Shown piece by piece: positions 1 through 8,734 of a stretch of 35,275 bases of DNA. Both the position numbers and the translations under genes were made by a program. The notes under the pieces are model-generated. The model did no database searches. It saw nothing but the letters and a program-made list of their open reading frames with translations, and was not told where the DNA came from. Position 1 is the stretch's first letter, and each line of letters opens with the position of its first letter. Location of the stretch: positions 1-35,275 of the forward strand of contig CAZSVE010000028.1 of NCBI GenBank assembly GCA_964610175.1. Direction: 5' to 3'. The DNA comes from CAZSVE01 sp964610175 (GTDB taxonomy: Bacteria; Pseudomonadota; Gammaproteobacteria; HK1).

Positions 1-507
1 AAGTTGAAAATCAAGGGCCTCCATGAAACAAAGTACGCTTTAGTCGGATGAACCGAAATACTTCATAGAAAGGTAGGTTATTTTTTGGGGAACTCTTTTT
101 GAGTGGCTACACAAAACTAGTTGGCTTTTACCTTGAAAGATTTTCTATTGTAACTTTCCCTTGACGATCTCTGATCGCCGCTTTTTTTGATGTAATACCA
201 CGCTGCAATATCAGGATTACCAGGGAAGCTTAAGGTTGTGGAAACAACTGATTGCGTTAAGTCCCGGTGCCGGCTATTTTCCGTTGGCGTTAGCCATAAA
301 CGGTTATCATGATACGGTTCGATATGGATTTTATTTTCCCAAGCGAGGGAGGAATTGGGATCGGCGCGCTAAGAGACATACTCAGTTAAACCGGGGTCGA
401 GGGTGGGAGGCGCCTGTCGTTGGTTCTTCGCAAGTCAGGAAATCCATGAAGATAGCATTAGAATTCACACAGTCTGCTCCAGCGAAGCGAATCACGAGTC
501 ACGAATC
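1..507. other. leading non-coding stretch
   Basis: No recognisable gene precedes nuoN. The nuoM gene that normally sits directly upstream is not visible here, so either the nuo operon is broken up in this genome or nuoM lies beyond a roughly 500-base spacer. A short open frame at 236-511 has no domain-like composition and I do not call it. Confidence 0.5.
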
Positions 508-1977
508 ATGACACTTACCATACAAGATTTGTTCCCCGTTATTCCTGAAATCTTCCTTCTCGCTATGATTGCGTTGATTTTGATGGTGGATGCATTCTTG
601 CCGGAACACTATCGACTTTTTACCTATCAGATATCTCAAGCAACCTTAGTTGGCGTAGCAATTCTTGTATTGATGGTTCGGCCTGAACAGTCAGTATTAT
701 GCTTCCATGATACCTTCGTGAACGATCCTTTGGCGGCGCTTTTGAAGGTGTTCATTGTATTGGTGACTTTTTTCGTATTTGCGTATTCCAAACCTTACTT
801 ACAGGATCGAAACCTTTTCAAGGGAGAATATTTCATTCTCGCTCTCATGGCGGTGCTCGGTATGTTGGTTTTGGTTTCAGCGCATAGTCTGCTGACCGTG
901 TACCTTGGCCTGGAACTATTATCGCTGTCACTGTATGCCATGGTGGCATTTCACCGGGAATCCATAACTGCTTCCGAGGCCGCCATGAAGTATTTTGTCC
1001 TGGGTGCTTTGGCTTCCGGGATGCTGTTGTATGGGATGTCGTTGCTTTATGGCGTTACCGGCACTTTGGACCTGATAGGTATCAGTAATTATCTGGTTGG
1101 GGTAGTCGGTGAGGATTCGCTTGGTCGGGATTTTGCCGGATCCCATTCGGTTTTGATCGTAGGATTGATTTTTGTTTTGGTTGGAATCGCCTTCAAGCTC
1201 GGTGCGGCACCGTTCCACATGTGGGTTCCCGATGTTTATCAGGGTGCGCCCACTGCGGTTACGCTGTTCATCGGCACTGCACCGAAGATTGCGGCGTTTG
1301 CCATGTTGATGCGTTTATTGGTGGATGGCCTTATCGGTCTTAGGGATGATTGGGTACAAATGCTGATAATAGTGGCGATTTTGTCCATGGCTATTGGAAA
1401 TATCATTGCCATATCCCAGACTAACCTAAAGCGGATGCTCGCCTATTCGACCATTGCCCATGCAGGATTTCTGCTTCTGGGTATGATTGCGGGTACGAAG
1501 GCAGGTTTTTCCGCATCGACATTCTATGTGATTGTCTATACCTTGATGGCTGCCGGGGGATTCGGCATGATCATCCTATTGAGCCGTACCGGCGTCGAGT
1601 CCGATCGGCTGGATGATTTCAAGGGCTTGAATGACCGTAGTCCTTGGTATGCTTTTTTGATGCTAATTTTTATGTTATCCATGGCAGGTGTGCCGCCGTT
1701 TCTTGGTTTCTGGGCCAAATGGTCGGTACTCAGGGAACTCATCTATGCGGATATGACATGGCTTGCCGTAGTGGCGGCATGTTTTGCCATCATTGGTCTC
1801 TTTTATTATCTACGGGTCGTGCGATTGATGTATTTCGAGGCCCCACATGATCGAGCACCGGTACAGCCGGAAGTAGGTATGCGAGTAATGATAAGTGCCA
1901 ATGCCCTTGCGATTCTTGCGCTCGGCCTTTATCCAAATGCGTTGATGACCGCCTGTATCGCAGCGATTTCACCTTGA
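508..1977 (+). CDS. nuoN: NADH-quinone oxidoreductase subunit N
   Basis: Subunit N of respiratory complex I, one of the three antiporter-like proton-pumping subunits in the inner membrane. The 489-residue product has about 14 hydrophobic segments and begins MTLTIQDLFPVIPEIFLL, typical of NuoN. The conserved membrane glutamate lies in GLELLSL (about E136) and a channel lysine in GIAFKLGAAPFH (about K230), followed by the family motif MWVPDVYQGAPT. An open frame continues 35 codons upstream, but the ATG at 508 gives the usual family length and N-terminus, so I chose it. The gene stands alone: no nuoM precedes it within 500 bases, and rnr follows after about 250 bases. No terminator is evident downstream. 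The identification is secure; only the start is inferred. Confidence 0.95.
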   Translation: MTLTIQDLFPVIPEIFLLAMIALILMVDAFLPEHYRLFTYQISQATLVGVAILVLMVRPEQSVLCFHDTFVNDPLAALLKVFIVLVTFFVFAYSKPYLQDRNLFKGEYFILALMAVLGMLVLVSAHSLLTVYLGLELLSLSLYAMVAFHRESITASEAAMKYFVLGALASGMLLYGMSLLYGVTGTLDLIGISNYLVGVVGEDSLGRDFAGSHSVLIVGLIFVLVGIAFKLGAAPFHMWVPDVYQGAPTAVTLFIGTAPKIAAFAMLMRLLVDGLIGLRDDWVQMLIIVAILSMAIGNIIAISQTNLKRMLAYSTIAHAGFLLLGMIAGTKAGFSASTFYVIVYTLMAAGGFGMIILLSRTGVESDRLDDFKGLNDRSPWYAFLMLIFMLSMAGVPPFLGFWAKWSVLRELIYADMTWLAVVAACFAIIGLFYYLRVVRLMYFEAPHDRAPVQPEVGMRVMISANALAILALGLYPNALMTACIAAISP

Positions 1978-2229
1978 CAGCCTCTCCATGCGAGCTTCGT
2001 ATCGTGGAATATTCGGTCATGGCGCCGTCGAGTAGTAGTGTGGCGAAAAGATTAGCACGAATGAAGTATTGGTGATTTTATCGCTGATATCATAATCCGA
2101 TTGGACAGGTTGAGTATTTCATTGATAATCGAATCTAATCTCGAAAATAATAGCCGTGATATGCCAAAGGCTCGATCGCTTGATCTTTCCCTCCCTTTTC
2201 TCGATAACCCCTGCTAAATAGTTTCTCCC

Positions 2230-4404
2230 TTGCATAACACCAGTTGGCGGTCGGATCGTGATCCCAAGGCCGCGCGTGAAGTACGCAAATATGGCCAGCC
2301 CATCGCGAGTCGCGAGCATTTATTGCATTTACTGACCGAACGAGGTGTTCCTCTTACATTCAAAGAAATCGTCCATGAGCTAGGGCTAACCTGCGCAGAA
2401 CAGCGTACGGCGCTCGACCGGCGTTTGCGCGCCATGCAACGTGATGGTCAGCTAATTCAAAATCGTCGACAAGGGTATGGATTGGTCCATAAAATGGACT
2501 TGACAAGTGGGCGAGTTGTTGCACATCCCGATGGGTTTGGATTCCTAATCCCCGATAGTGGGGGAGAGGATATTTATCTCTCGACCCGAGAGATGCGCGC
2601 GGTATTGCACAATGATCGGGCCGTGGCGGGTATTACCGGGGTCGATCGCCGAGGTCGGAAGCGGGGAATGCTCGTGGAGATCCTGGAGCGTAACACTACC
2701 CGGGTAGTGGGACGGATAATCACGGAACGTGGGATCAGTCTCGTAGTCCCGGACCGAAAACAGATTCATCAGGATATACTTATTCCCCCCGATCAAACCG
2801 GTGGTGCGGTAAATAGTGACATCGTCCTCGTCGAGATCATCGAGCAACCAAGCAGTTACTCCCAGCCAATCGGACGTATCGTGCGGGTACTCGGAGAACA
2901 CATGGCGCCCGGGTTGGAAATCGATGTCGCGATTTACGGATATGGACTACCTGTAGAATGGCCCGACGCCGTCATCGACCAGGCCAATCGATTCGGCCTG
3001 GAAATTTTGGAGGCCGACAGACGTGGTCGTATCGATCTTCGCCAATATCCATTGGTCACTATCGATGGTTCCGATGCCCAGGATTTCGATGATGCTGTCT
3101 ATTGTCGCCCCACACCTAGTGGTTGGAAGCTCCTCGTTGCCATCGCCGATGTATCCGCATATGTGACGGATGGCACCGCCTTGGATAATGAGGCCCGTTT
3201 ACGCGGCAACTCGGTCTATTTTCCCGGTCGGGTCATTCCCATGCTGCCCGAGTCGTTGTCCAATGGATTATGCTCATTAAACCCGCAGGTAGATCGACTA
3301 TGTCTTGCCTGTGAGATGCTCATCGACAGGACAGGGAAAATCACCCGTTCTCGGTTTATCGAGGGAGTGATGTGCTCCCAGGCGCGCCTTACCTATGACG
3401 AAGTAGCTGCCATCGTGGTTGCTAGAGACGCCGGTACTCGGTGTCGATATCGGGCACTCGTGCCTCATTTGGACGAACTCTATCGGCTCTACCGGGTACT
3501 CCGAAGCGCACGCCTCCAGCGCGGTGCTATCGAGTTCGATGGGACCGAAACCCGGGTAATATTCGGCCCGGAAAGGAAGATCCAACGCTTGGAACCACTC
3601 GTTCGCAACGATGCGCACCGGATCATCGAAGAATGCATGATTGCCGCCAATATAACGGCGGGTCGTTTCTTGCAAAGGCACAGAATGCCCACTTTGTACC
3701 GGGTACACGACGGTCCAGCGCCGGACAAGTTGGATGATCTCCGTGCCTTCCTGCGAGGGTTTGGGCTTCGGCTGAGGGGTGGCGAGTCTCCCGAGCCTGC
3801 TCACTACGCTGCTTTGTTGGAAAAGGTCGCCAAGAGACCCGATGCCCATCTTGTCCAGACCGTGTTATTACGTTCCCTTTCTCAGGCTACCTATGATCCC
3901 GAAAATACCGGCCACTTTGGTTTATCCCTGGACTGCTATACCCACTTCACTTCGCCGATACGGCGTTATCCCGATCTCCTGATCCACCGTGCCATCCGCT
4001 ACATCCTCAAAAACGGTAATCGATCCGGGTTCCCCGTGACAACTGAAAAGTTCGAAGGACTCGGTGCCCATTGTTCCGCCACCGAGCGTCGCGCCGACGA
4101 GGCCACGCGGGATGTCATCGATTGGTTGAAATGTCAATACATGCTCGACAAGGTCGGAGAGGCCTTTTCGGGGAGAATCACTGCTGTCACCTCGTTTGGT
4201 ATCTTCGTCGAGCTTGATGGCATCTATGTGGAAGGGCTGGTGCACGTCACCGCCCTTGGCAATGACTACTACCATTTCGACCCCATCCATCATCGTTTGG
4301 TGGGTGAACGGACTCGGCGCATCTACCGGCTTGCCGACGTTATTGATGTGCGCTTGGTGCGCGTCGATCTCGACCAGCGCAAAATAGACTTCGAGCCTGT
4401 CTGA
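2230..4404 (+). CDS. rnr: Ribonuclease R (3'-5' exoribonuclease)
   Basis: Processive 3'-to-5' hydrolytic exoribonuclease that degrades structured RNA and takes part in mRNA and rRNA quality control. The 724 residues show, in order, an N-terminal winged-helix region (about 15-75), cold-shock OB domains (about 85-240), the RNB catalytic domain (about 260-590) and a C-terminal S1 domain (about 640-720). The catalytic aspartates are in IDGSDAQDFDDAVY (D279, D285, D287, D288). HFTSPIRRYPDL and ERRADEATRD are further signatures. The protein ends right after the S1 domain at KIDFEPV and lacks the long basic tail of the E. coli enzyme (813 residues). The frame is closed by TAA at 2215-2217, and the only usable start is TTG at 2230, without a clear Shine-Dalgarno. 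This suggests weak or regulated initiation, though an unrecognised start is possible. The usual neighbour rlmB is absent. Confidence 0.94.
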   Translation: MHNTSWRSDRDPKAAREVRKYGQPIASREHLLHLLTERGVPLTFKEIVHELGLTCAEQRTALDRRLRAMQRDGQLIQNRRQGYGLVHKMDLTSGRVVAHPDGFGFLIPDSGGEDIYLSTREMRAVLHNDRAVAGITGVDRRGRKRGMLVEILERNTTRVVGRIITERGISLVVPDRKQIHQDILIPPDQTGGAVNSDIVLVEIIEQPSSYSQPIGRIVRVLGEHMAPGLEIDVAIYGYGLPVEWPDAVIDQANRFGLEILEADRRGRIDLRQYPLVTIDGSDAQDFDDAVYCRPTPSGWKLLVAIADVSAYVTDGTALDNEARLRGNSVYFPGRVIPMLPESLSNGLCSLNPQVDRLCLACEMLIDRTGKITRSRFIEGVMCSQARLTYDEVAAIVVARDAGTRCRYRALVPHLDELYRLYRVLRSARLQRGAIEFDGTETRVIFGPERKIQRLEPLVRNDAHRIIEECMIAANITAGRFLQRHRMPTLYRVHDGPAPDKLDDLRAFLRGFGLRLRGGESPEPAHYAALLEKVAKRPDAHLVQTVLLRSLSQATYDPENTGHFGLSLDCYTHFTSPIRRYPDLLIHRAIRYILKNGNRSGFPVTTEKFEGLGAHCSATERRADEATRDVIDWLKCQYMLDKVGEAFSGRITAVTSFGIFVELDGIYVEGLVHVTALGNDYYHFDPIHHRLVGERTRRIYRLADVIDVRLVRVDLDQRKIDFEPV

Positions 4405-4547
4405 CCATTCATTTTGCAGTGTGGTCGCCAAAGTCCCCGATACGGTACGTTCCCCGAAGGTTCCGATTTATCCCGTGGTTCGAATTGATTCCGTTTACTA
4501 TCCGTCGATTTCTTGTTTTTAGTGCAAGCTTTTTTCAAGCATCGGTG

Positions 4548-4630
4548 TGTCATTTCGAGCGAGACGAGAAATCTTTTGATCCGGAAGGAGTCTCGAACGT
4601 GCAGGATTTCTCCCTTCGATTGGGATGACA
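4548..4630. repeat. family C palindromic repeat, copy 1
   Basis: The arms begin TGTCATTTCGAGCGAGACG and end in GGGATGACA, forming an imperfect inverted repeat of about 83 bases. A second copy of nearly the same length and much better pairing is at 31050-31134. Such TGTCATTTCGAGCG palindromes behave as small MITE-like or REP-like elements in many bacteria. Confidence 0.7.
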
Positions 4631-4647
4631 TCCGGGTTGTTTATAGC

Positions 4648-4757
4648 CTAGCAAAGCTTCGCCTTGAGCCGACAACGCATGACCCGGTATTGGTAAAGAA
4701 AGATTGGCGCATTGTAAAGCTTGATCCAATAGTGAAGCTGAGCGGGAAATAAATAAA
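4648..4757 (-). mobile_element. element A copy 1
   Basis: Reads CTAGCAAAGCTTCGCC at one end and GAGCGGGAAATAAATAAA at the other, the reverse-complement orientation of the family. It is full length at about 110 bases, with the internal landmark GACCCGGTATTGGTAAAG. Confidence 0.8.
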
Positions 4758-5382
4758 ATTAGGTTAGCCGAATTTAGTTACGGCTTTGCTACGCTATGGG
4801 AAATCAAGGTGTTTCTCGGTTATGCTCTAGCACCGAGTCGGTTTTGTGGTGATATTCCGGCGCTACCTAAGCAAGGTCGATCGGGAAGGGAGTCCCCCGT
4901 GCGCTTCGAAGATCTCTGTCCCTTGTTGGGCTCGTTCCGTTCCTTTGCTGTATCCCGAAGGGCCAGGAAAGTTTCCAAGGCGGCCTTCCAAGACTGGTAT
5001 GGTTGGCGGGGGGCGATGATATGCCCGACCCTCATTTTCACTTGCGGCATATACTGGAAGAGCGTCGGGCGCCGTGCCTTCGGCTGAACAAAACGGAGCT
5101 ATATCGACGATCCGGAAACTCTGATGTCAAAGCCCCAGGAGTTCCATGGCCATGGTGCGCCTGACTCGAAAAGCAATATACCCCGACCTCTATCCACTTT
5201 TGCGATTCTCTGCAGATCATGGTCGATGCCTTGAAAGGATGATTACTGTTGGGAGATTTTTTAGTCCTTGAAGATCCGTTACAGACAGACATGTTGGTAA
5301 CGGCAGAGGTTGCAGTGTTCTGGGTTATGGTTTCTGTTGTTTTCCGAAGGAGCAATTTTTCCGAGCGCAGCCTCGAAAAAAC

Positions 5383-5592
5383 CTAGCGAAGCTTGTGCTC
5401 GAATCGATAAAGCAGACCTAATTTGTTTATTTCCCGCTCGGCTTTACAAATGGATCGAATTTTAAGAGTGCTTTACTAATACAAAATCATGCTTCATTGG
5501 TCTGAGGTGCAGCCTCGCTAGGTATCGGTAAAGCAAAATTTCTGTTCTGTAAAGCTTGACTTATTTGCGAAGATGATCGGGAAATAAATAAA
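5383..5592 (-). mobile_element. element A copy 2, interrupted by another copy
   Basis: Minus-oriented element A split into 5383-5421 and 5522-5592. Joining the halves gives GACCTAA+GTATCGGTAAAG, which matches the uninterrupted copy at 11341-11448 base for base across the junction. Confidence 0.85.
5422..5521 (+). mobile_element. element A copy 3, nested in copy 2
   Basis: Plus-oriented copy from TTTGTTTATTTCCCGCTC to GCCTCGCTAG, 100 bases long with a small internal deletion. It sits 3' of TAA inside an older copy. Removing it restores the host element without any leftover duplication. Confidence 0.88.
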
Positions 5593-5920
5593 TGGGTCCG
5601 TTGCCCGTGAAAGCTTGAACAAAATATCGAAGCGATCAATCTTGGATTGAGAAAAATCCGCATTTATAATCATAAAGATAGGAGTATTTTTCAAAGCGTC
5701 GACTTTTTCCTTTTTGGTTTCGGCTATGCCGGGCGAGGGGGCTGAAAGAGCTGAGAGATGGTTTCGATGAAGACCTGAAATGCCGGGTAGGTGTCGGAAA
5801 GTTCTTCTCCTTGGGGGTGACGGAGGTCGTTTTGTCGACTGTGATCCTTGTTTTGCGTTATCGGGTGGAAGTCCTCGGGCGGCGGGAATTGAGGCCGTAG
5901 CCAGCGTCGGGTTATCGACA

Positions 5921-6013
5921 TGCGTTCCATGGGTATCAACGGAATACCCCCGATGGTTGAGCGAACAAACGGGCGAGAACTATCGACTGCCTGCGGAGAT
6001 CGAATCGGAATAT
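5921..6013 (+). pseudogene. fragment of a formylglycine-generating-enzyme-like (FGE-sulfatase) domain
   Basis: The frame contains WLSEQTGENYRLPAEIE followed by SEY. This corresponds to the FGE/SUMF1 family signature that normally reads like WLS..TGK.YRLPTEAEWEYA. Only about 31 residues of the domain remain. Upstream codons in the same frame are not convincing, and downstream the frame runs straight into element A at 6014, where the expected AARGG-type continuation is lost. Rejoining the flanks of the element does not restore the domain, so the gene was already decayed or rearranged. Family proteins act as sulfatase-activating enzymes or as targets of diversity-generating retroelements, but nothing here shows which. 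Short match, moderate confidence. Confidence 0.5.
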
Positions 6014-6123
6014 TTTGTGTATTTCCCGCTCATCTTCGCAAATGAGTCACCATTATAGAATGGCAATTTTGCTTTACCGATACCGGGTCATGTCTTGCTC
6101 GGTTCGAGCACAAGCTTCGCTAG
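6014..6123 (+). mobile_element. element A copy 4
   Basis: 110 bases from TTTGTGTATTTCCCGCTC to AAGCTTCGCTAG. The left flank ends in TAT. The left hairpin CTCAT-CTTCGCAA-ATGAG is perfect in this copy. It ends the FGE-like fragment. Confidence 0.88.
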
Positions 6124-6129
6124 GGAGTG

Positions 6130-6345
6130 TTGATCCTTTATCCTCTGTCGCGACAGGAACGGCTTGGTACATCTTGCGGGGTGAAAGTCCCTGCTGAGAG
6201 AGATGAGCGGGGAATACACAAAATAAGGGCTAGCCACCCACCCGTGTCGAGCCTTGGGTCCATGGTGGAGAATCCGAGAGGATGGGAGCAGGATGGACTA
6301 ATATGAGGCCTGGGTGAGACAACGATGTTCCGTGGTTGTTTTCGA
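6130..6345 (+). other. possible 5' fragment of a bacterial group II intron
   Basis: The stretch contains GCGGGGTGAAAGTCCCTGC, then GGCTAGCCACCCACCCGTG and GAGGCCTGGGTGAGACAAC. From memory these phrases are typical of domain I of bacterial group II introns. No reverse-transcriptase reading frame follows, so it would be a truncated remnant. A short GATGAGCGGGGAATACACAA piece resembling the end of element A lies inside it. I have not been able to fold or search it. Confidence 0.38.
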
Positions 6346-6449
6346 TGGTTGTCATTTTTCATCGCGCGTGAGATCTTTCGTTGTTGAGGGGCATGAGCTA
6401 CACAACGTGACTTGTTGTCAGGATAATAAGGGATAATTTAGTCGGTTAA

Positions 6450-6559
6450 TTTGCTTATTTCCCGCTCGGCTTCGCAAATAAGTCAAATTTTACAAAACAG
6501 TAATTTTGCTTTACCAATGCTAAATCATGCTTCATCGGTTCGAGGCGAAGCTTCGCTAG
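6450..6559 (+). mobile_element. element A copy 5
   Basis: 110 bases, TTTGCTTATTTCCCGCTC to AAGCTTCGCTAG. The left flank ends in TAA. It lies 41 bases upstream of the mltF start and so forms part of its 5' region. Confidence 0.88.
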
Positions 6560-6600
6560 AGAATTTGCTCCACTGCTGAATTCAGAGAATTGTCCGTAGT

Positions 6601-7995
6601 GTGAAAATTCCGATAATTACTATAAAAATAATCACAATCATCTTTATCGGTTTTTCTACCATGTTTTGCTCGCGGCACCAGGATGTCTTGGAGCAGGTAA
6701 GAGAATCGGGCGAGTTACGGGTGATTGTCCGCGATAACCTGACGACCTGTTATCGAGGGAATAATGGTTTTACAGGCTTTGAATATGTCCTTGCCGAGCG
6801 TTTTGCCGATGAGCTCGGTGTTCGCCTGAAAATCGTTTTGGTGGAGGATGACGAGCAGGCTATCGATGCCATGAAGCACGAGCGGGGACATCTGGTGGCC
6901 GGCCTGAAGGTTACTTCTCGGCACAAGGCCGTAGCCCGCTTTGGTCCTCACTATCGGGAAATACGTCAACAAGTTGTCTATCGGCGGGAGAGCGATCGCC
7001 TCAAGAGAGTCGAGGACCTTGCCGGAATACTTGTGGAAGTGCCACGGGGCTGCGAGTGCGCGAAGGCATTGCGGGAGATCGATGCCAAGAATCCGGACTT
7101 CATTTGGCGGGAGCATTCCTCGAGTAATACGGAAGAACTCTTATCGCTGGTGTTGCAGCGGAAGATCGATGTTACCGTTGCCGATTCTCATGAAGTTGCC
7201 TTGATGAAGCAGCTCTATCCGGATTTGGAGGTTGCGTTCGACATCGGTGAGCCGAAGTCGCTGGCTTGGGCTTTTTCCCTCGATATGGACAAGAGTCTTT
7301 TTATTGCGGCCAGGCTTTTTTTCGAGAAGATAGAGAAAAACGGCGAAATGGCCGATATCACCGATCGATACTACGGCCATATGAAGCGTTTCAACTATAT
7401 CGAATCACGTAAGTTTCTACATCACGTCAAGGTTCGTTTGCCGAAATATAAGGGTTACTTCAAGACGGCTGCCATACGTCACGGTGTCGATTGGCATCTG
7501 TTGAGCGCTATTGGCTATCAGGAGTCCCACTGGAACCCCAAGGCGGTATCGCCTACCGGTGTGCGAGGTATCATGATGCTTACTTCCGATACGGCCAGAC
7601 AGCTCGGCGTGAAGGATCGCACCAATGAAAAACAAAGTATTTTCGGTGGAGCGCGTTATTTCGCCTATCTCAAGGAGAATAAAGTCCCTAAACGGATCGG
7701 GGAACCGGACCGAACCTGGTTTGCGCTGGCCTCTTATAACGTAGGGTTCGGGCATCTCGAGGATGCCCGCATTCTTACCCAGCACGCCGGGTCGGATTCG
7801 GACCGTTGGGAGAATGTTAGGGAGTTTTTGCCCTTGATCAGCAAAAAGAAATGGTATTCGAAGACTCGTCACGGGTACGCGCGGGGCCATGAGCCCGTTC
7901 AATTTGTTCGGAAAATCCGGCGTTATTACGATAAGCTGGTATGGTTGGATAGGTTCGGATGGAAAAACCTCGGTGGACCGGAGAAGGCCAAATAG
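6601..7995 (+). CDS. mltF: Membrane-bound lytic murein transglycosylase F
   Basis: Cleaves the MurNAc-GlcNAc bond of peptidoglycan with formation of 1,6-anhydroMurNAc, acting from the outer membrane or periplasm. The 464 residues begin with a hydrophobic segment (about 3-20) ending in FCSRH; the Cys could be lipidated, although the segment is not a perfect lipobox. Then come a solute-binding-protein type 3 domain (about 35-265) and a C-terminal SLT lysozyme-like domain (about 285-440). The catalytic glutamate is E308 in GYQESHW, followed by the family motifs SPTGVRGIMMLT and ALASYNVGFGHLEDA. The GTG start at 6601 gives an N-terminus of normal family form. The gene is monocistronic, with an element A copy just upstream and no clear terminator. 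Confidence 0.92.
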   Translation: MKIPIITIKIITIIFIGFSTMFCSRHQDVLEQVRESGELRVIVRDNLTTCYRGNNGFTGFEYVLAERFADELGVRLKIVLVEDDEQAIDAMKHERGHLVAGLKVTSRHKAVARFGPHYREIRQQVVYRRESDRLKRVEDLAGILVEVPRGCECAKALREIDAKNPDFIWREHSSSNTEELLSLVLQRKIDVTVADSHEVALMKQLYPDLEVAFDIGEPKSLAWAFSLDMDKSLFIAARLFFEKIEKNGEMADITDRYYGHMKRFNYIESRKFLHHVKVRLPKYKGYFKTAAIRHGVDWHLLSAIGYQESHWNPKAVSPTGVRGIMMLTSDTARQLGVKDRTNEKQSIFGGARYFAYLKENKVPKRIGEPDRTWFALASYNVGFGHLEDARILTQHAGSDSDRWENVREFLPLISKKKWYSKTRHGYARGHEPVQFVRKIRRYYDKLVWLDRFGWKNLGGPEKAK

Positions 7996-8580
7996 GAGGA
8001 AGGCCAGGATTGGTTTCGGTCAAGCTCGTCGGATTTTTATATCCCTTGTATCGGAGGGGTTATCTCGGATCCTGCTAGGTTCCGAGCCGGTGCGCGTCGT
8101 GATGGAATCGAGTTGATCTTTATCGCAAGGTTTTTTGTTTTCCCTACCCAATCGCCTTTGGTCTCCCTCATCGGGAGACGGAATCTAAACCACACTGATC
8201 GCCTTGCGTTTACCATTGAGCTATCGTTATAGCAATACCAGCAATGTATTTACGTCTACTTTGTCTGTTTTTATACACTGTTTATGACGATTTGCCTCGA
8301 TGGTCGATGAATCGAATACCAGGTTTATTTTGTTTATTTCCCGCTCGGCTTCACAAACAAGTCAAATTTCACAAAATAGTAATTTTGCTTTACCAATGCT
8401 AAATCATGCTTTGTCGGTTTGAGGCGAAGCTTCGTTAGCGCTGTCATCTTCCTCTGCTTCAATTTGGTTTTTCAAGAATGGAGAGGATACCAGATAGTGG
8501 TTCTTCATGGTTTCCGCGACTATCGCCATTCCAGCAGGGATTGGTGAGCGGAGCCGAGGATGTTCACTATCATCTCATCG
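7996..8580. other. mltF-groES spacer
   Basis: Holds element A copy 6 and a short GTCTCCC-TCATC-GGGAGAC hairpin (about 8161-8179) that lacks a T-run and is not a convincing terminator. A small minus-strand open frame, MAIVAETMKNHYLV..., becomes continuous (45 codons, 8529 down to 8282) if the element is removed. I cannot identify it. Confidence 0.5.
8329..8438 (+). mobile_element. element A copy 6
   Basis: 110 bases, TTTGTTTATTTCCCGCTC to AAGCTTCGTTAG. The left flank ends in TAT. Confidence 0.88.
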
Positions 8581-8583
8581 GCT

Positions 8584-8612
8584 CTTGACATCACGACATT
8601 TGCCCATATCAT
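8584..8612 (+). promoter_or_regulatory. groESL promoter, sigma70 with overlapping heat-shock (sigma32-like) hexamers
   Basis: TTGACA at 8585-8590 and TATCAT at 8607-8612 with 16-base spacing form a good sigma70 promoter. CTTGACA (8584-8590) with GCCCATAT (8602-8609) also approximates the sigma32 consensus CTTGAAA/CCCCATNT. The -10 overlaps the CIRCE operator, so a bound HrcA would block initiation. This is inferred from sequence only. Confidence 0.7.
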
Positions 8613-8638
8613 TAGCACTCATTGAGGGTGAGCGCTAA
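8612..8638. promoter_or_regulatory. CIRCE operator (HrcA binding site)
   Basis: TTAGCACTC, nine bases, then GAGCGCTAA. This is the CIRCE inverted repeat TTAGCACTC-N9-GAGTGCTAA with a single mismatch in the right half. It lies about 100 bases upstream of groES and overlaps the predicted -10. HrcA, itself folded by GroEL, is the expected repressor. Confidence 0.93.
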
Positions 8639-8734
8639 CAAGCGTTTTATTCTTAAAAACTTTACTAAACTCTTTCGATTATCGCGGACGCCAACCCCGG
8701 CGTTCTCAACGCATCTTTATCAGGAGAGACTTCC

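Larger units (their letters stand above)
4405..6600. other. gene-poor repeat field between rnr and mltF
   Basis: About 2.2 kb without an intact gene. It holds a palindromic element of family C (4548-4630), several copies of element A, a fragment resembling a formylglycine-generating-enzyme domain (5921-6013) and a possible group II intron remnant (about 6130-6345). I see nothing recognisable in 4760-5380 or 5600-5900. The stretch looks like decayed sequence repeatedly hit by small elements. Confidence 0.7.

Noticed and set aside
236..511. 91-codon open frame before nuoN
   Set aside because: Starts at TTG without a ribosome-binding site, has no domain-like pattern and overlaps the nuoN start region.
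6518..6553. tRNA-like GGTTCGAG arms in element A
   Set aside because: The sequence recalls a T-arm, but no acceptor stem or anticodon arm can be formed; the copies are repeats, not tRNA genes.
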